Assembly (NCBI RefSeq): GCF_902488535.1
Contig: NZ_CABTWO010000009.1
Coordinates: 21,542-85,541, forward strand
Reading direction: 5' to 3'
Source: an uncultured Mobiluncus sp.
GTDB lineage: Bacteria; Actinomycetota; Actinomycetes; Actinomycetales; Actinomycetaceae
Length of the DNA stretch: 64,000 bases
The translations under genes and the position numbers were made by a program. Position 1 is the stretch's first letter; every line of letters begins with the position of its first letter. Positions 55,623 through 63,768 of the stretch are shown here, in pieces. The notes under the pieces were generated by a model. The model had not been told where the DNA came from and made no database searches. It was given only the letters and a program-made list of their open reading frames with translations.

Positions 55623-55654
55623 CCGGGAACCTCACCACGCAGTGAAGTTCCCGG
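55623..55654 (-). terminator. Terminator after the KstD-like gene
   Basis: CCGGGAACCTCAC (55623-55635) pairs with GTGAAGTTCCCGG (55642-55654) with one mismatch. On the minus strand it lies after the flavoprotein stop codon and is followed by a short T-rich stretch. It separates that gene from lipA. Confidence 0.7.
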
Positions 55655-55676
55655 AAAGTCTGTTGGCCCGGTCGGG

Positions 55677-57485
55677 CTAGCGCGCTACGAACACCGGATT
55701 GTCGGCGAAAGCCTCGTCAGCAGCGGTGTTGGCGGCGATGTAACCAAAGACCAGCGCGGCCCCGATGGAGGTGCCTCCGGCCGTATAGGTGTGGCCGATG
55801 ACCGACTTGGTCGTGTTGCCGGCCGCCATCAGACCGGGGATAACACTGCCGTCCTCACGCGTGACGCGGGCTTTGGTGTCGATGACCAAACCGCCGGCCG
55901 TGCCGATGTCGCCGGGGTACACCTGGGTGGCATAGAACGGACCCTTTTCCAAGCGTCCCAGCGAGGGGTTCGGCTGATGGTAGCGGTTGGCATAGAACTT
56001 GTCGTGTTCGTTTTCGCCACGATGGAAGTCCTCGTCGATGCCGCGGTCAGCGAAACCGTTGAACCGCTCAATCGTCTCGGCTAGGGCTGCTTGTGGCACG
56101 TCGATGGCTTCGGCCAGCTCATCCAGGGTGTCGCGGCGCACCAGGGCGCCCGATTCGTAATAGAGGTCGGGCAGTTCCACGCGGGGCATATGACCGTAGG
56201 CAAAGAAGTATTTGTCACGGAACTGCTGATCGAAAATCAGCCATGCCGGCATGTTTTCAGCGTCGCCCTCGCCTTTCCCAAAGATGCCGCCGTACAGGCC
56301 TTGACCGGCCGCGCAATAGGGCAGGGCTTCGTTCATGAACCGCTTGCCCTTGCCGTTGACCATGAGGGTGTGCGGCAGGGAACGGTCGGGAATGATGAAG
56401 CGTTCCTCGTCCTCAATCACGATGGGCTGGAACCCCTCGGTGCGCGGCAGCTTGATGACCGGCGACCAGATGGCGTCAGCCATGTTGTCGATGGCCGCGC
56501 CATGTTTCATGCCCAGTTCGATACCGTCGCCCGTGTTGCCTTCCACACCCACGGTCCAAGTGCCGGTGATGGGGTGGCGCTGGTACTTTTGCCGCATCGC
56601 TTCGTTGCGTTCAAAGCCGCCACAAGCCAGGATAACGCCGTGGGTCGCGTTGATTTGGTACCGGGTACCGTTGTGTTCCAGCACGACGCCGGTCACGCGC
56701 TCCTCCCCTTTGCCTTTCTTGCCTGCTTCGCCGCCCTCGGTGAGGAAGTCCACCAGGGCGTTTTGCAGTTTCACTTCCACTCCCTCACGCAGGACGGAGT
56801 ACATAATGGCAGCGGTCAAGCCGGCGCCCATAGTGAGCGGGCGCTCGCCTTTGGCAAAGTGTTTCAGGTTGCGCCACAACAGTTTCATGCCTCGCACCCA
56901 AGGGCGCAGGTCGGTCATTGCCAGCAGCAAATCGGCCGAATCATAGGAGTTCATATCCACCGGAGACATCGGACGGAAGTACGCCTTGACATGCGTTTTC
57001 TCCCACGGCCCCAGCAAGCGGGTATCGAAAGCGCCCGCTTCGACGCCGCGCCCGGTCTTGGCCGCGCCCGGGGCGTCCAGCCAATAGTCGGGGTAGCCTT
57101 CCATCCGCCTAAACTCCAAGTAGGGGCACGAAGCGGTGAGGAAGTCCATGCACTTCTTGCCTTCCTCCAGGAAGGTGTCAATCATTTCATCGCTGGTGCA
57201 GTCCCCCACCGTTGCTTTCATGTATTGGCGGCCCAGGTCAGTAGAATCCGAGCCTCCGAGTCGGGCGAAAACATTGTTTCCGGGTACCCACACCATGCCG
57301 GCGGATTTGGAGGTCGAACCTCCCCACTGGTCGCTTTTTTCGACCATCAATACTTTCAGACCACGCCTCGCGGCGGTCAGAGAAGCGGACAGGCCGGCAG
57401 CTCCGGAACCAACGACGATGACGTCATAGGTATCTTTGCTGGGACGGCCAAAGGGTTTACGAGCTGAAGACTTCTTTGTGTTCAT
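55677..57485 (-). CDS. KstD-like FAD-dependent oxidoreductase
   Basis: A 602-residue flavoprotein. FAD-binding loop DVIVVGSGAAGLSASLTAA is at residues 20-38, with GGSTSKSAGMVWVPGN after it, and the C-terminal FAD segment GNTTKSVIGHTYTAGGTSIG and ALVFGYIAA is typical of 3-ketosteroid 1-dehydrogenases. Relatives reduce or dehydrogenate diverse substrates, so a steroid substrate is not assured. The ATG overlaps the lipB stop by four bases, so it is translated with lipB. Confidence 0.85.
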   Translation of the reverse strand: MNTKKSSARKPFGRPSKDTYDVIVVGSGAAGLSASLTAARRGLKVLMVEKSDQWGGSTSKSAGMVWVPGNNVFARLGGSDSTDLGRQYMKATVGDCTSDEMIDTFLEEGKKCMDFLTASCPYLEFRRMEGYPDYWLDAPGAAKTGRGVEAGAFDTRLLGPWEKTHVKAYFRPMSPVDMNSYDSADLLLAMTDLRPWVRGMKLLWRNLKHFAKGERPLTMGAGLTAAIMYSVLREGVEVKLQNALVDFLTEGGEAGKKGKGEERVTGVVLEHNGTRYQINATHGVILACGGFERNEAMRQKYQRHPITGTWTVGVEGNTGDGIELGMKHGAAIDNMADAIWSPVIKLPRTEGFQPIVIEDEERFIIPDRSLPHTLMVNGKGKRFMNEALPYCAAGQGLYGGIFGKGEGDAENMPAWLIFDQQFRDKYFFAYGHMPRVELPDLYYESGALVRRDTLDELAEAIDVPQAALAETIERFNGFADRGIDEDFHRGENEHDKFYANRYHQPNPSLGRLEKGPFYATQVYPGDIGTAGGLVIDTKARVTREDGSVIPGLMAAGNTTKSVIGHTYTAGGTSIGAALVFGYIAANTAADEAFADNPVFVAR

Positions 57486-58222
57486 AAGCTAAATGCTAGA
57501 CCACTTCGACGGCTCGCGTCAGGGTCTTCAGTCCCTAAATTTTTTGAAAACGGAGCCAGCAGAGGGGTGAGTTTCGCGGTGAGCTGGTCCACCAGGACTT
57601 TTGCGGCGGTGTCGAAGTCCGTTTCGATTCCCTCCTCGAAGAGGGAGGTGACCCCGGCATCGTTGAGCCCACAGGGAATGATGCCCGTGAAAGCGCGATT
57701 GAAATCCGGGTGAATGTTGAGCGCCAGCCCGTGCAGGGTCGCGTTTTGCACGACTTTCAAGCCGATGGCGCACAGTTTGCGGTCGCGTCCCGTCCCCCGC
57801 TCGGCGGCGGTGCGCCCCGCGGCGTCACGGTAGCGCAGCCACACTCCCGCACGGCCCTTCACGATCTCAACGTCCAAGCCCCAAGTGCCGCGAACCGCGT
57901 CGATGACCGCGCCCTCAACCGCGCGAATGTAGGCAATCAGGTCCACCGGCTCGCGCAGCCTCACCACCGGATAGACCACCAGCTGACCCGGCCCGTGCCA
58001 GGTGAGCGACCCGGCTCGGTCGGTGCGAATGACCGGCAAGTCTTTGTTGATGAGGTCACTGTCGTGGGTGTTGCGCCCGGCGGTATAGGTCGGTTCGAAC
58101 TGTCCCAAGATGAGGGTGTGGTCAAGTTCCCCGTCGCGCACCTGTGCCCAGGTGTCGCGCTGAATCTGGTCCGCTTCCTGGTAAGACACCAGCCCTCTGG
58201 GCAGCAAATTTTCCACTCGCAC
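57482..58222 (-). CDS. lipB: Lipoyl(octanoyl) transferase
   Basis: A LipB of about 246 residues that moves octanoate from acyl carrier protein to lipoyl domains. The thioester lysine and cysteine are in RKLCAIGLKV and IIPCGLND, and GSLTWHGPGQLVVYPVVRL is the family signature. The start is uncertain: I use the GTG at 58222, which matches the usual N-terminus; a GTG at 58333 would add 37 unconserved residues. It supplies the substrate for lipA. Confidence 0.92.
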   Translation of the reverse strand: MRVENLLPRGLVSYQEADQIQRDTWAQVRDGELDHTLILGQFEPTYTAGRNTHDSDLINKDLPVIRTDRAGSLTWHGPGQLVVYPVVRLREPVDLIAYIRAVEGAVIDAVRGTWGLDVEIVKGRAGVWLRYRDAAGRTAAERGTGRDRKLCAIGLKVVQNATLHGLALNIHPDFNRAFTGIIPCGLNDAGVTSLFEEGIETDFDTAAKVLVDQLTAKLTPLLAPFSKNLGTEDPDASRRSGLAFSL

Positions 58223-58539
58223 GGGGTTTACTCTATCGTGTCGAGCGTGTTCGAGTGCGAATCGGACAATCTGGGCAGGGTTTTCCCCGCAATCTGGCGG
58301 GGAATTACAAGCAAAAATGTTTGGAGAGGACACGGTTAACGATCAACGATAGTCCGCTTTCTCCTGATAACTCTGATGCCCAGAGTATCTGGGCCATCTA
58401 CCATCAGGCAACGAAGCCTATCAAGATTACCTAGACTTACCAACCGTGCGCTCTCATCCAGAGTTATTTACAGTTGACGATGCCTATTAAATAAAATAGC
58501 TAGCCATTTTTTGTATGGTTTCTATCCAACGATCTAATG

Positions 58540-58577
58540 CGCGTTTTCGGGCGGCGCTGCCCCTCACGGGTTCGAGT
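58540..58577. repeat. 38-bp direct repeat, copy 1
   Basis: An exact copy of 58720-58757, exactly 180 bases apart. It begins CGCGTTTTCGGGCGGCGC and ends CACGGGTTCGAGT, the last part resembling a tRNA T-arm. After the repeat the two copies diverge at once. Confidence 0.9.
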
Positions 58578-58610
58578 CCCCAACCCCTTTAAATATTTTC
58601 GGACGGGATG

Positions 58611-58647
58611 AACCCGCCCGACAAAAAAGTGGACCCAGAGAGACTCA
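58611..58647. other. Partial copy of the tRNA-Val 3' end with a terminator-like hairpin
   Basis: GTGGACCCAGAGAGACTC (58630-58647) differs by one base from 58819-58836, the acceptor and T-arm end of tRNA-Val. A hairpin with CGGACGGG and CCCGCCCG arms lies just before it, in the same relation as the terminator of the real tRNA. It looks like a duplicated tRNA end, as left by an integration event or by a segmental duplication. Confidence 0.6.
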
Positions 58648-58719
58648 GTGATTTTGCTACGCAAAATCACCACCCGCTCGAAATCTTCGATTTCTCACGC
58701 CAGCGCCTGAAAACGCTCC

Positions 58720-58757
58720 CGCGTTTTCGGGCGGCGCTGCCCCTCACGGGTTCGAGT
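58720..58757. repeat. 38-bp direct repeat, copy 2
   Basis: Second exact copy of the repeat at 58540-58577. It is continued by TCCTCTGGCCCG, which with GGGTTCGAG reads like a tRNA T-arm and acceptor end on the plus strand, opposite in orientation to tRNA-Val. Confidence 0.9.
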
Positions 58758-58776
58758 TCCTCTGGCCCGTAAATTG

Positions 58777-58813
58777 TTTTGTGAGGATGGGGATAAACCC
58801 CATCCTCACAAAA
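58777..58813. terminator. tRNA-Val terminator
   Basis: A perfect 16-bp inverted repeat, TTTTGTGAGGATGGGG (58777-58792) and CCCCATCCTCACAAAA (58798-58813), around a five-base loop. It begins four bases beyond the tRNA-Val 3' end and has a T-run at either end, so it can work on both strands. Confidence 0.9.
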
Positions 58814-58816
58814 CAC

Positions 58817-58893
58817 TGGTGGACCCAGAGGGACTCGAACCCCCGACATCCACGGTGTAAACGTGGCGCTCTAGCCAACTGAGCTATAGGTCC
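58817..58893 (-). tRNA. tRNA-Val (TAC)
   Basis: On the minus strand the cloverleaf is complete: acceptor GGACCTA pairs with the 3' end TGGGTCC, D-arm AGCTCAGTTGGCTAGAGC, anticodon stem CCACG/CGTGG with loop TTTACAC (anticodon TAC, valine), and T-arm GGGGGTTCGAGTCCC. CCA is encoded. It reads GTA and GTG valine codons. Confidence 0.97.
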
Positions 58894-58973
58894 TGAAGGT
58901 TGGCGCGAAACGCCAACACAAGACTATTGAGAATAACATTTGCCACGGCAAGTTGCGAAACGACCAGCCCGAA

Positions 58974-60200
58974 TCACTCCGCAAAAATAATCTCTCCACC
59001 ACCTCTGGGCTCCCCCAACGGCAGGCTTGTATCCGAAGGCCACCCCACGTCTTCTGCAGTTCCCGCGACAACGACTCTTTTACCGTTGTAAGGAACCCAC
59101 TCGGGGGTGGTATCAACACTGTCTACGCCCGGATAATAAGCACCCACACAGAGCAGCTTCGCCGAACCAGTTTGCATGCCGCTTCCATCCCCGCTCATGC
59201 CTGTCACTGTTTGTGTCCCATCAAAGACCAGAATCGCGTATTTTTCGTACTTAAATGTCCCGCTATAGTCGGGATTTGGCTCTGGGACACCTTGAAAACC
59301 AACTAGCTCCGCGTGATTCATAATCCGGATGGTGCCTTCAAACACCTGCTTGCCTTGGGCTTTGGCCGCTGCAATAGCCTTGGCTTTCTGATTCGCAGAT
59401 TTACCCCCTGCGGGCTGCTTAGCCCCCGCAGTTCCGGCCGGCCCCGCCAGCTTCTGCAAGGCGGAACGATCCGAAACATCCAACCACTGCAGTTCGGCTC
59501 CATCCCCACCCAAAACTGGAGTGGACTCACCAATCGTGAAGTCACAATTTTCGCTCTCTACCAGTTCGGAGCCTTGCAACACCATACGATTGCAGTGCCA
59601 CTGGGGATTCGAGGCGCTGCCAAGGACTTGAATAATCCCATTCCCCGTTTTACTCCCCATAATGGAGGCCCGCGTTCCTCCACCCGCGGCAACCCCATCC
59701 AGGAGGACCTTAGACGGCGCTATAAACGGATTTCCCGACCCGTCCGCAGAGAAAACTTGCACATTGAGCAGGCCATTACCATCGTCTGCACCGAATAGCA
59801 GTTCTGGAATACCGTCCCCATTCATCTCAGTCAGGGCGTATTTATACGCTCCGCTTGAATTATCCAGATCTAAAGCAGTCAGATACTTGGCAGGGGCATC
59901 CAGTATTTCGGTGTACTGTTCAAAGGCTGTTTGCAGTTTCTGAGCCTGTGAACCCTTCTGGACTGTCGCGGTTTTTCCTGCAGCCGAGGACGTCCCGGCA
60001 GCTCCCTCACCGCCGGCGGACCCCTTCCCGAGCAACACCACCAACAAAATAATCCCGGCAACCAATAACAGTGCCAACGCAACTATGATGCCAATCAACG
60101 GCACATTACGGCTCTTTGTGACCGCATCCCCCTCAGGAGGTGAGGTCGGCGTGGGGTTGGATTCAGACGGAATCGGTGCGGGCGGCATCGGGTCAGACAT
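58974..60200 (-). CDS. Membrane-anchored extracytoplasmic protein of unknown function
   Basis: A 408-residue protein. A proline-rich cytoplasmic start (residues 1-30) leads to one membrane segment (about 35-58) and a glycine/serine linker. The outer part contains TEMNGDGIPELLF, a calcium-binding-like loop of FG-GAP type, and an alanine/lysine-rich helix near residues 275-295. It has no recognised enzyme motif. A role in surface binding or sensing is only a guess. AGGAAG stands before the ATG. Confidence 0.75.
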   Translation of the reverse strand: MSDPMPPAPIPSESNPTPTSPPEGDAVTKSRNVPLIGIIVALALLLVAGIILLVVLLGKGSAGGEGAAGTSSAAGKTATVQKGSQAQKLQTAFEQYTEILDAPAKYLTALDLDNSSGAYKYALTEMNGDGIPELLFGADDGNGLLNVQVFSADGSGNPFIAPSKVLLDGVAAGGGTRASIMGSKTGNGIIQVLGSASNPQWHCNRMVLQGSELVESENCDFTIGESTPVLGGDGAELQWLDVSDRSALQKLAGPAGTAGAKQPAGGKSANQKAKAIAAAKAQGKQVFEGTIRIMNHAELVGFQGVPEPNPDYSGTFKYEKYAILVFDGTQTVTGMSGDGSGMQTGSAKLLCVGAYYPGVDSVDTTPEWVPYNGKRVVVAGTAEDVGWPSDTSLPLGEPRGGGEIIFAE

Positions 60201-60388
60201 AACTTCCTACTTTCTGCATGACGGCATGTTTATGTTAGCATCACCAAAACGCCCTCCGTTATAGTCTGGCAGACGATTTTCCGCAGCCTTAGAATCTGGA
60301 CGACACTAGGCCACGGTTTTCGCGAGGCGAAAAATCTCTGGGGAGCAAAACCGGTTTCCCGCTGAAACTTCGCAGTATCCTAATCGTG

Positions 60389-61507
60389 ATGGTTAAAGTA
60401 TCCGCCCGCAGTCTATTTCCCCAGTACGGCGAAGCATTCTTCCGTATTCCGGCCCTCGTGCTCACCTCCGAGGATTCGGTGCATCCACATCGCTTGCTGG
60501 CATTCTTTGATTCACGGCCCGACTTCCATGACCTTCCCGGCCCCATCTCCTTGCTGACCTGCTCTAGTGATGACTTGGGGATTTCCTGGACACCCTATGT
60601 TCCGTTGGTTTCAGCCCGTGACGGGTGGGGTTTTGGCGATGCTTGCCCGGTGGCCTTGCAGGATGGAGGGATTCTTTGCGGTTACGTGGCAAGTCAGGGA
60701 ATGAATTTCTGGGATGATGCCGCGGCAGGAAACAACTGGAAACTTTACGTCTGTTTGAGCGAGGACACAGAAACCTGGTCCCACCGAGACATCACCGCGC
60801 AGCTGTGGACTGAGGAGACTGGGAACCTTTTCTTTGCATCCGGAAATGGCATTCAGCTCACAACTGGCTCGCACCGGGGACGGATTCTTCTGCCGATGGT
60901 GGAACGTCGGGTTAACTCCTCAGACATCAAAGCCCTCATCGTGTTTTCTGATGACGGCGGAGCCACCTGGCAACGTGGCGGGACCTTGCTTGGTGGGGAC
61001 GAAAGCAAGCTGTTGGAACTTCCCCACGGAGATATTTTGATGAGCTCCCGCGCTTATCCGCAACGCCTGTGGGCGCTCTCAACCGATGGCGGGCAAACTT
61101 TGACGATGCGGACCTTGCAGGTAAAGGACCCCGGTTGCAACGCAGGATTAGCGATGTATCAAGGAACACTGGTCCTCACCAGCCTCGACCCGCCCGAGGA
61201 GCCTCCGGAGGCACGTCCCCACCAGGATCTGGACCCGTCTCGCGGAAAGAGCCACGACCAATTGCAAGACTGGTTTTCTCGCAAGAACTTGGTTGTCCGA
61301 CTGGGAACCCTCCCGGAGCCACCCACGAGCCCTCTCGACCCCGCTGAGATTAGCTGGGGTGAGCCCCACGTCATCGACCCGGGTCCCGCCGCCTACTCCG
61401 TGTGCGCCGCGCTTGGCGACCGGATTGCCGTGATGTGGGAGACCGGTCAGCAGAGCGGGGGGTCGCGCTCCCCCTACGGGTCCATTGCCTTCACCACTCT
61501 CGAATAG
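60389..61507 (+). CDS. Sialidase (BNR-repeat family) without a signal peptide
   Basis: About 372 residues of a GH33-like six-bladed propeller. The FRIP motif (residues 18-21, with the catalytic arginine) opens the domain, and Asp-boxes are seen as SSDDLGISW, SDDGGATW and STDGGQTL. A glutamate in ESKLLELPHG and a tyrosine near AAYSVCAAL are placed like the catalytic pair. No signal peptide or membrane segment is present, so it should be cytoplasmic. ATG 60389 follows a GTG at 60386; no ribosome site is visible. Confidence 0.85.
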   Translation: MVKVSARSLFPQYGEAFFRIPALVLTSEDSVHPHRLLAFFDSRPDFHDLPGPISLLTCSSDDLGISWTPYVPLVSARDGWGFGDACPVALQDGGILCGYVASQGMNFWDDAAAGNNWKLYVCLSEDTETWSHRDITAQLWTEETGNLFFASGNGIQLTTGSHRGRILLPMVERRVNSSDIKALIVFSDDGGATWQRGGTLLGGDESKLLELPHGDILMSSRAYPQRLWALSTDGGQTLTMRTLQVKDPGCNAGLAMYQGTLVLTSLDPPEEPPEARPHQDLDPSRGKSHDQLQDWFSRKNLVVRLGTLPEPPTSPLDPAEISWGEPHVIDPGPAAYSVCAALGDRIAVMWETGQQSGGSRSPYGSIAFTTLE

Positions 61508-61624
61508 GCTATATCACCGATAGACCGCAACCGCACCTCGGTTCGATTCACGCCCCGAATCATCGTAAAAGGCAGGTCATTTCACTCAGCGCGACTGTAA
61601 CCGGCATGGATATACTTGCTCTTT

Positions 61625-62926
61625 GTGTCTCATTCTCACTCAATCTCTCGGATTTCTCGGACTCAAGAGGCTTCGACGACTTCTCCCGCCTCGCGCCTAG
61701 CGATGATGGTTGCCCTGGGCTTGATTACGGTCTTGACCTTGGCAGGAGTGGTTTGGCTCTGGCCCGATTGGCATCATCTGCAGGAAGTCCGCCAGATGAA
61801 CTTCAGTTTCGCGACCGCTCCGGGAGTTTCCTACGAACGTGCCAACATCGTGAAACTCGAACCGAAGTGTCGAGACACCGACATCGCCCCTTCTGACGTC
61901 CAAAGCCACCTGGACGACTGCGTCCGCCTGACGGTGCGCCTGACCAGCGGACCGGATTCCGGCCAAGTCACCACCCTGGAAGCGGTCGGACCCGGCGCGC
62001 ATTCGGAACTGGCTCCCGGCGACACGATCCAAGTCATGCGCTCACCCGGGGAAAAACCCGGCACTGCCAGCTACACTTTCACCGGCGTCCCCCACGACCT
62101 GCCGATTATCCTCTTTGCCGTCCTGTTCGCCGTGGTAGTTCTAGCGGTCGCTCGCACAAAAGGAGCGCTTTCGCTGGTGGGACTGGCTTTCGCGACCGTG
62201 GTGATTGTGTACTTTATGCTGCCTTCCCTGGCCAGCGGACGGCCCGGCATTTGGGTCGGAGTGGTCGGATCATGTGCCATCATGCTCATCGTCATTCACG
62301 TCGCCCACGGCATATCTATGCGGACCGCATCCGCCCTGCTGGGCACCGTATGTGGGTTGGGGCTTTCGGCCTTGCTGGGCGCCATCGCGGTGAAAAGCGC
62401 GCACATCTCGGGTTACATCGACGAAACGTCCTTTGACCTGGCCGCCGCCATTCCGCAACTCAACATGAGCCAGCTGTTCGTCGCTGCCACTATCCTGGCT
62501 GGGCTGGGGGTACTGAACGACGTGACCATCACCCAAGCCTCGGCGGTGTGGGAACTGAGATTGGCCGCCCCGACCTACACCCGCCGCGAAATCTATCAAA
62601 GTGCCATGCGTATCGGCCGAGACCACATCGCTTCGACGATTTACACCATTGTTTTTGCCTACACCGGCGCCGCGCTTTCTACGGTGATGCTCATCGTTTT
62701 GTTCTTTGAACGCTCACTCAGCGACCTCTTCACGACGGAGGCCCTCGCCGCCCAAGCCTTGCAAATATTGGCTTCCGGCTCCGCCCTCATTGCCAGCGTC
62801 CCCATCACCACCGCTATCGCCACCCTGGCGGTACGCAAGCCCACCGAGCCGAGCGAACCCGACCGACCTTGTGCACCCAACCGACCTTGTGAACCCGACC
62901 CGAAAGAATCTCTTGACAAGCTCTAA
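61625..62926 (+). CDS. YibE/F family membrane protein
   Basis: About 433 residues. One N-terminal membrane segment precedes an outer domain of about 110 residues and then a multi-pass half of seven or so segments. GLGVLNDVTITQASAVWEL is the family signature. YibE/F proteins are conserved in Firmicutes and Actinobacteria but have no assigned role. The C-terminus is a Pro/Cys-rich tail with a repeated DRPC/NRPCEPD motif. The start is uncertain: GTG at 61625 gives MSHSHS; TTG at 61616 and ATG at 61703 are alternatives. Confidence 0.85.
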   Translation: MSHSHSISRISRTQEASTTSPASRLAMMVALGLITVLTLAGVVWLWPDWHHLQEVRQMNFSFATAPGVSYERANIVKLEPKCRDTDIAPSDVQSHLDDCVRLTVRLTSGPDSGQVTTLEAVGPGAHSELAPGDTIQVMRSPGEKPGTASYTFTGVPHDLPIILFAVLFAVVVLAVARTKGALSLVGLAFATVVIVYFMLPSLASGRPGIWVGVVGSCAIMLIVIHVAHGISMRTASALLGTVCGLGLSALLGAIAVKSAHISGYIDETSFDLAAAIPQLNMSQLFVAATILAGLGVLNDVTITQASAVWELRLAAPTYTRREIYQSAMRIGRDHIASTIYTIVFAYTGAALSTVMLIVLFFERSLSDLFTTEALAAQALQILASGSALIASVPITTAIATLAVRKPTEPSEPDRPCAPNRPCEPDPKESLDKL

Positions 62927-62988
62927 AAAGAGTACCTAACAAAATTAGCGGTTACATTTAGGTTTCTGGATAGAACTGCCGTATCCGT

Positions 62989-63315
62989 TCAGTGAAAAAG
63001 GTTTCCGATTTCGTCCTGTGGAATAGCGGGGGGACGCTTATAGACTTTTGCACGGTTCTCAATGGTGAGCGCTACCACTACGAGCTTTTCATCATAGATT
63101 TTGCAGATGATTCGGTACTGGCCTACGCGATACCTCCACAGTCCTCGCATATTTCCGGTCAGGCTCTTCCCCCTCGCACGCGGGTCACCTTTGCTCACAA
63201 CGTCATCCAAGAAGTTCCATATCCGCCGGCCAACCGACTTATCAAGTTTCTGGAGCTGTTTTTGAGCAACGATGGTGAAATATAGCGACCAGCCAGAGTT
63301 AGAATCCAAGCTCAC
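62989..63315 (-). CDS. RelE/ParE-type toxin
   Basis: A 108-residue protein with the RelE fold pattern: FTIVAQKQLQKLDKSVGRRI, then RGKSLTGNMRGLWRYRVGQYRIICKI and VVALTIENRAKVY. Such toxins usually cleave mRNA on the ribosome. The GTG start overlaps the end of the antitoxin gene by 17 bases, as expected of a toxin-antitoxin operon. The final residues may be extra to the family. Confidence 0.9.
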   Translation of the reverse strand: MSLDSNSGWSLYFTIVAQKQLQKLDKSVGRRIWNFLDDVVSKGDPRARGKSLTGNMRGLWRYRVGQYRIICKIYDEKLVVVALTIENRAKVYKRPPAIPQDEIGNLFH

Positions 63316-63526
63316 GCTTCACCTGTTCCGCGCTGACCAAACCCAAATCGCCCGATTCCACTTTGTCCACCAGGTCAACCGCAAGATAATAATCCTCCAG
63401 GTCATCCAGATACTCTTCCAGAGCCTGACGGATATAAAAAGATGCTGGCCGGCGCGTCTGTTCGCTCAAAGCATCCAGGCGTTGCTTGGTTTCCTGGGGC
63501 AAACGCAGGCTCAACACTTCACTCAT
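63299..63526 (-). CDS. RelB/ribbon-helix-helix antitoxin
   Basis: A 75-residue protein with an N-terminal ribbon-helix-helix (MSEVLSLRLPQETKQRLDALSE) that should bind the operon's operator, and a C-terminal tail (DLGLVSAEQVKRELGF) that would wrap the toxin. It precedes the toxin in the same operon and probably represses it. The family is abundant in bacteria and its presence says little about mobility. Confidence 0.9.
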   Translation of the reverse strand: MSEVLSLRLPQETKQRLDALSEQTRRPASFYIRQALEEYLDDLEDYYLAVDLVDKVESGDLGLVSAEQVKRELGF

Positions 63527-63768
63527 GTAAACAAGTATACAACTGTCCTTTCCCGCCGACCAGAGCGGGCAAGGAATCGTAGAGCGAAGTTCGGCTCACC
63601 GGGCAGATTGAAAATCGCTTCGAGGTGAACTATCAGAGCACGATTCTCTGCTAGTTCGTGCTCACACGCCGGTTTACCTTCAGAATCTAGGAATGCCTGA
63701 TTTGCCAATGTTTTATACGCAAAGTCATCTTCGTTATGCAATCCTTCCGAAAACACCGACAGATTCAA
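63523..63768 (-). CDS. Possible small hypothetical protein before the antitoxin
   Basis: An 81-codon open frame with TTG start whose stop overlaps the antitoxin start (ATGA). The protein has a plausible middle helix (LAENRALIVHLEAIF) but no family I can name and no clear ribosome site. It may be a remnant or a chance frame. Confidence 0.3.
   Translation of the reverse strand: MNLSVFSEGLHNEDDFAYKTLANQAFLDSEGKPACEHELAENRALIVHLEAIFNLPGEPNFALRFLARSGRRERTVVYLFT

Larger units (their letters stand above)
58223..58816. other. Intergenic region with hairpins and tRNA-derived repeats
   Basis: About 590 bases without a protein gene. From 58223 to about 58530 I see nothing notable beyond AT-rich DNA. 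From 58540 on it holds a 38-bp direct repeat, several short hairpins and two tRNA-end-like fragments, listed separately, then the tRNA-Val terminator. Confidence 0.6.

Noticed and set aside
56091..57467. A 458-codon open frame opposite the KstD-like gene
   Set aside because: Antisense to a well-supported flavoprotein, with no recognisable motif.
58748..58771. A second tRNA gene on the plus strand
   Set aside because: Only a T-arm and acceptor-like end is present; there is no anticodon arm or D-arm.
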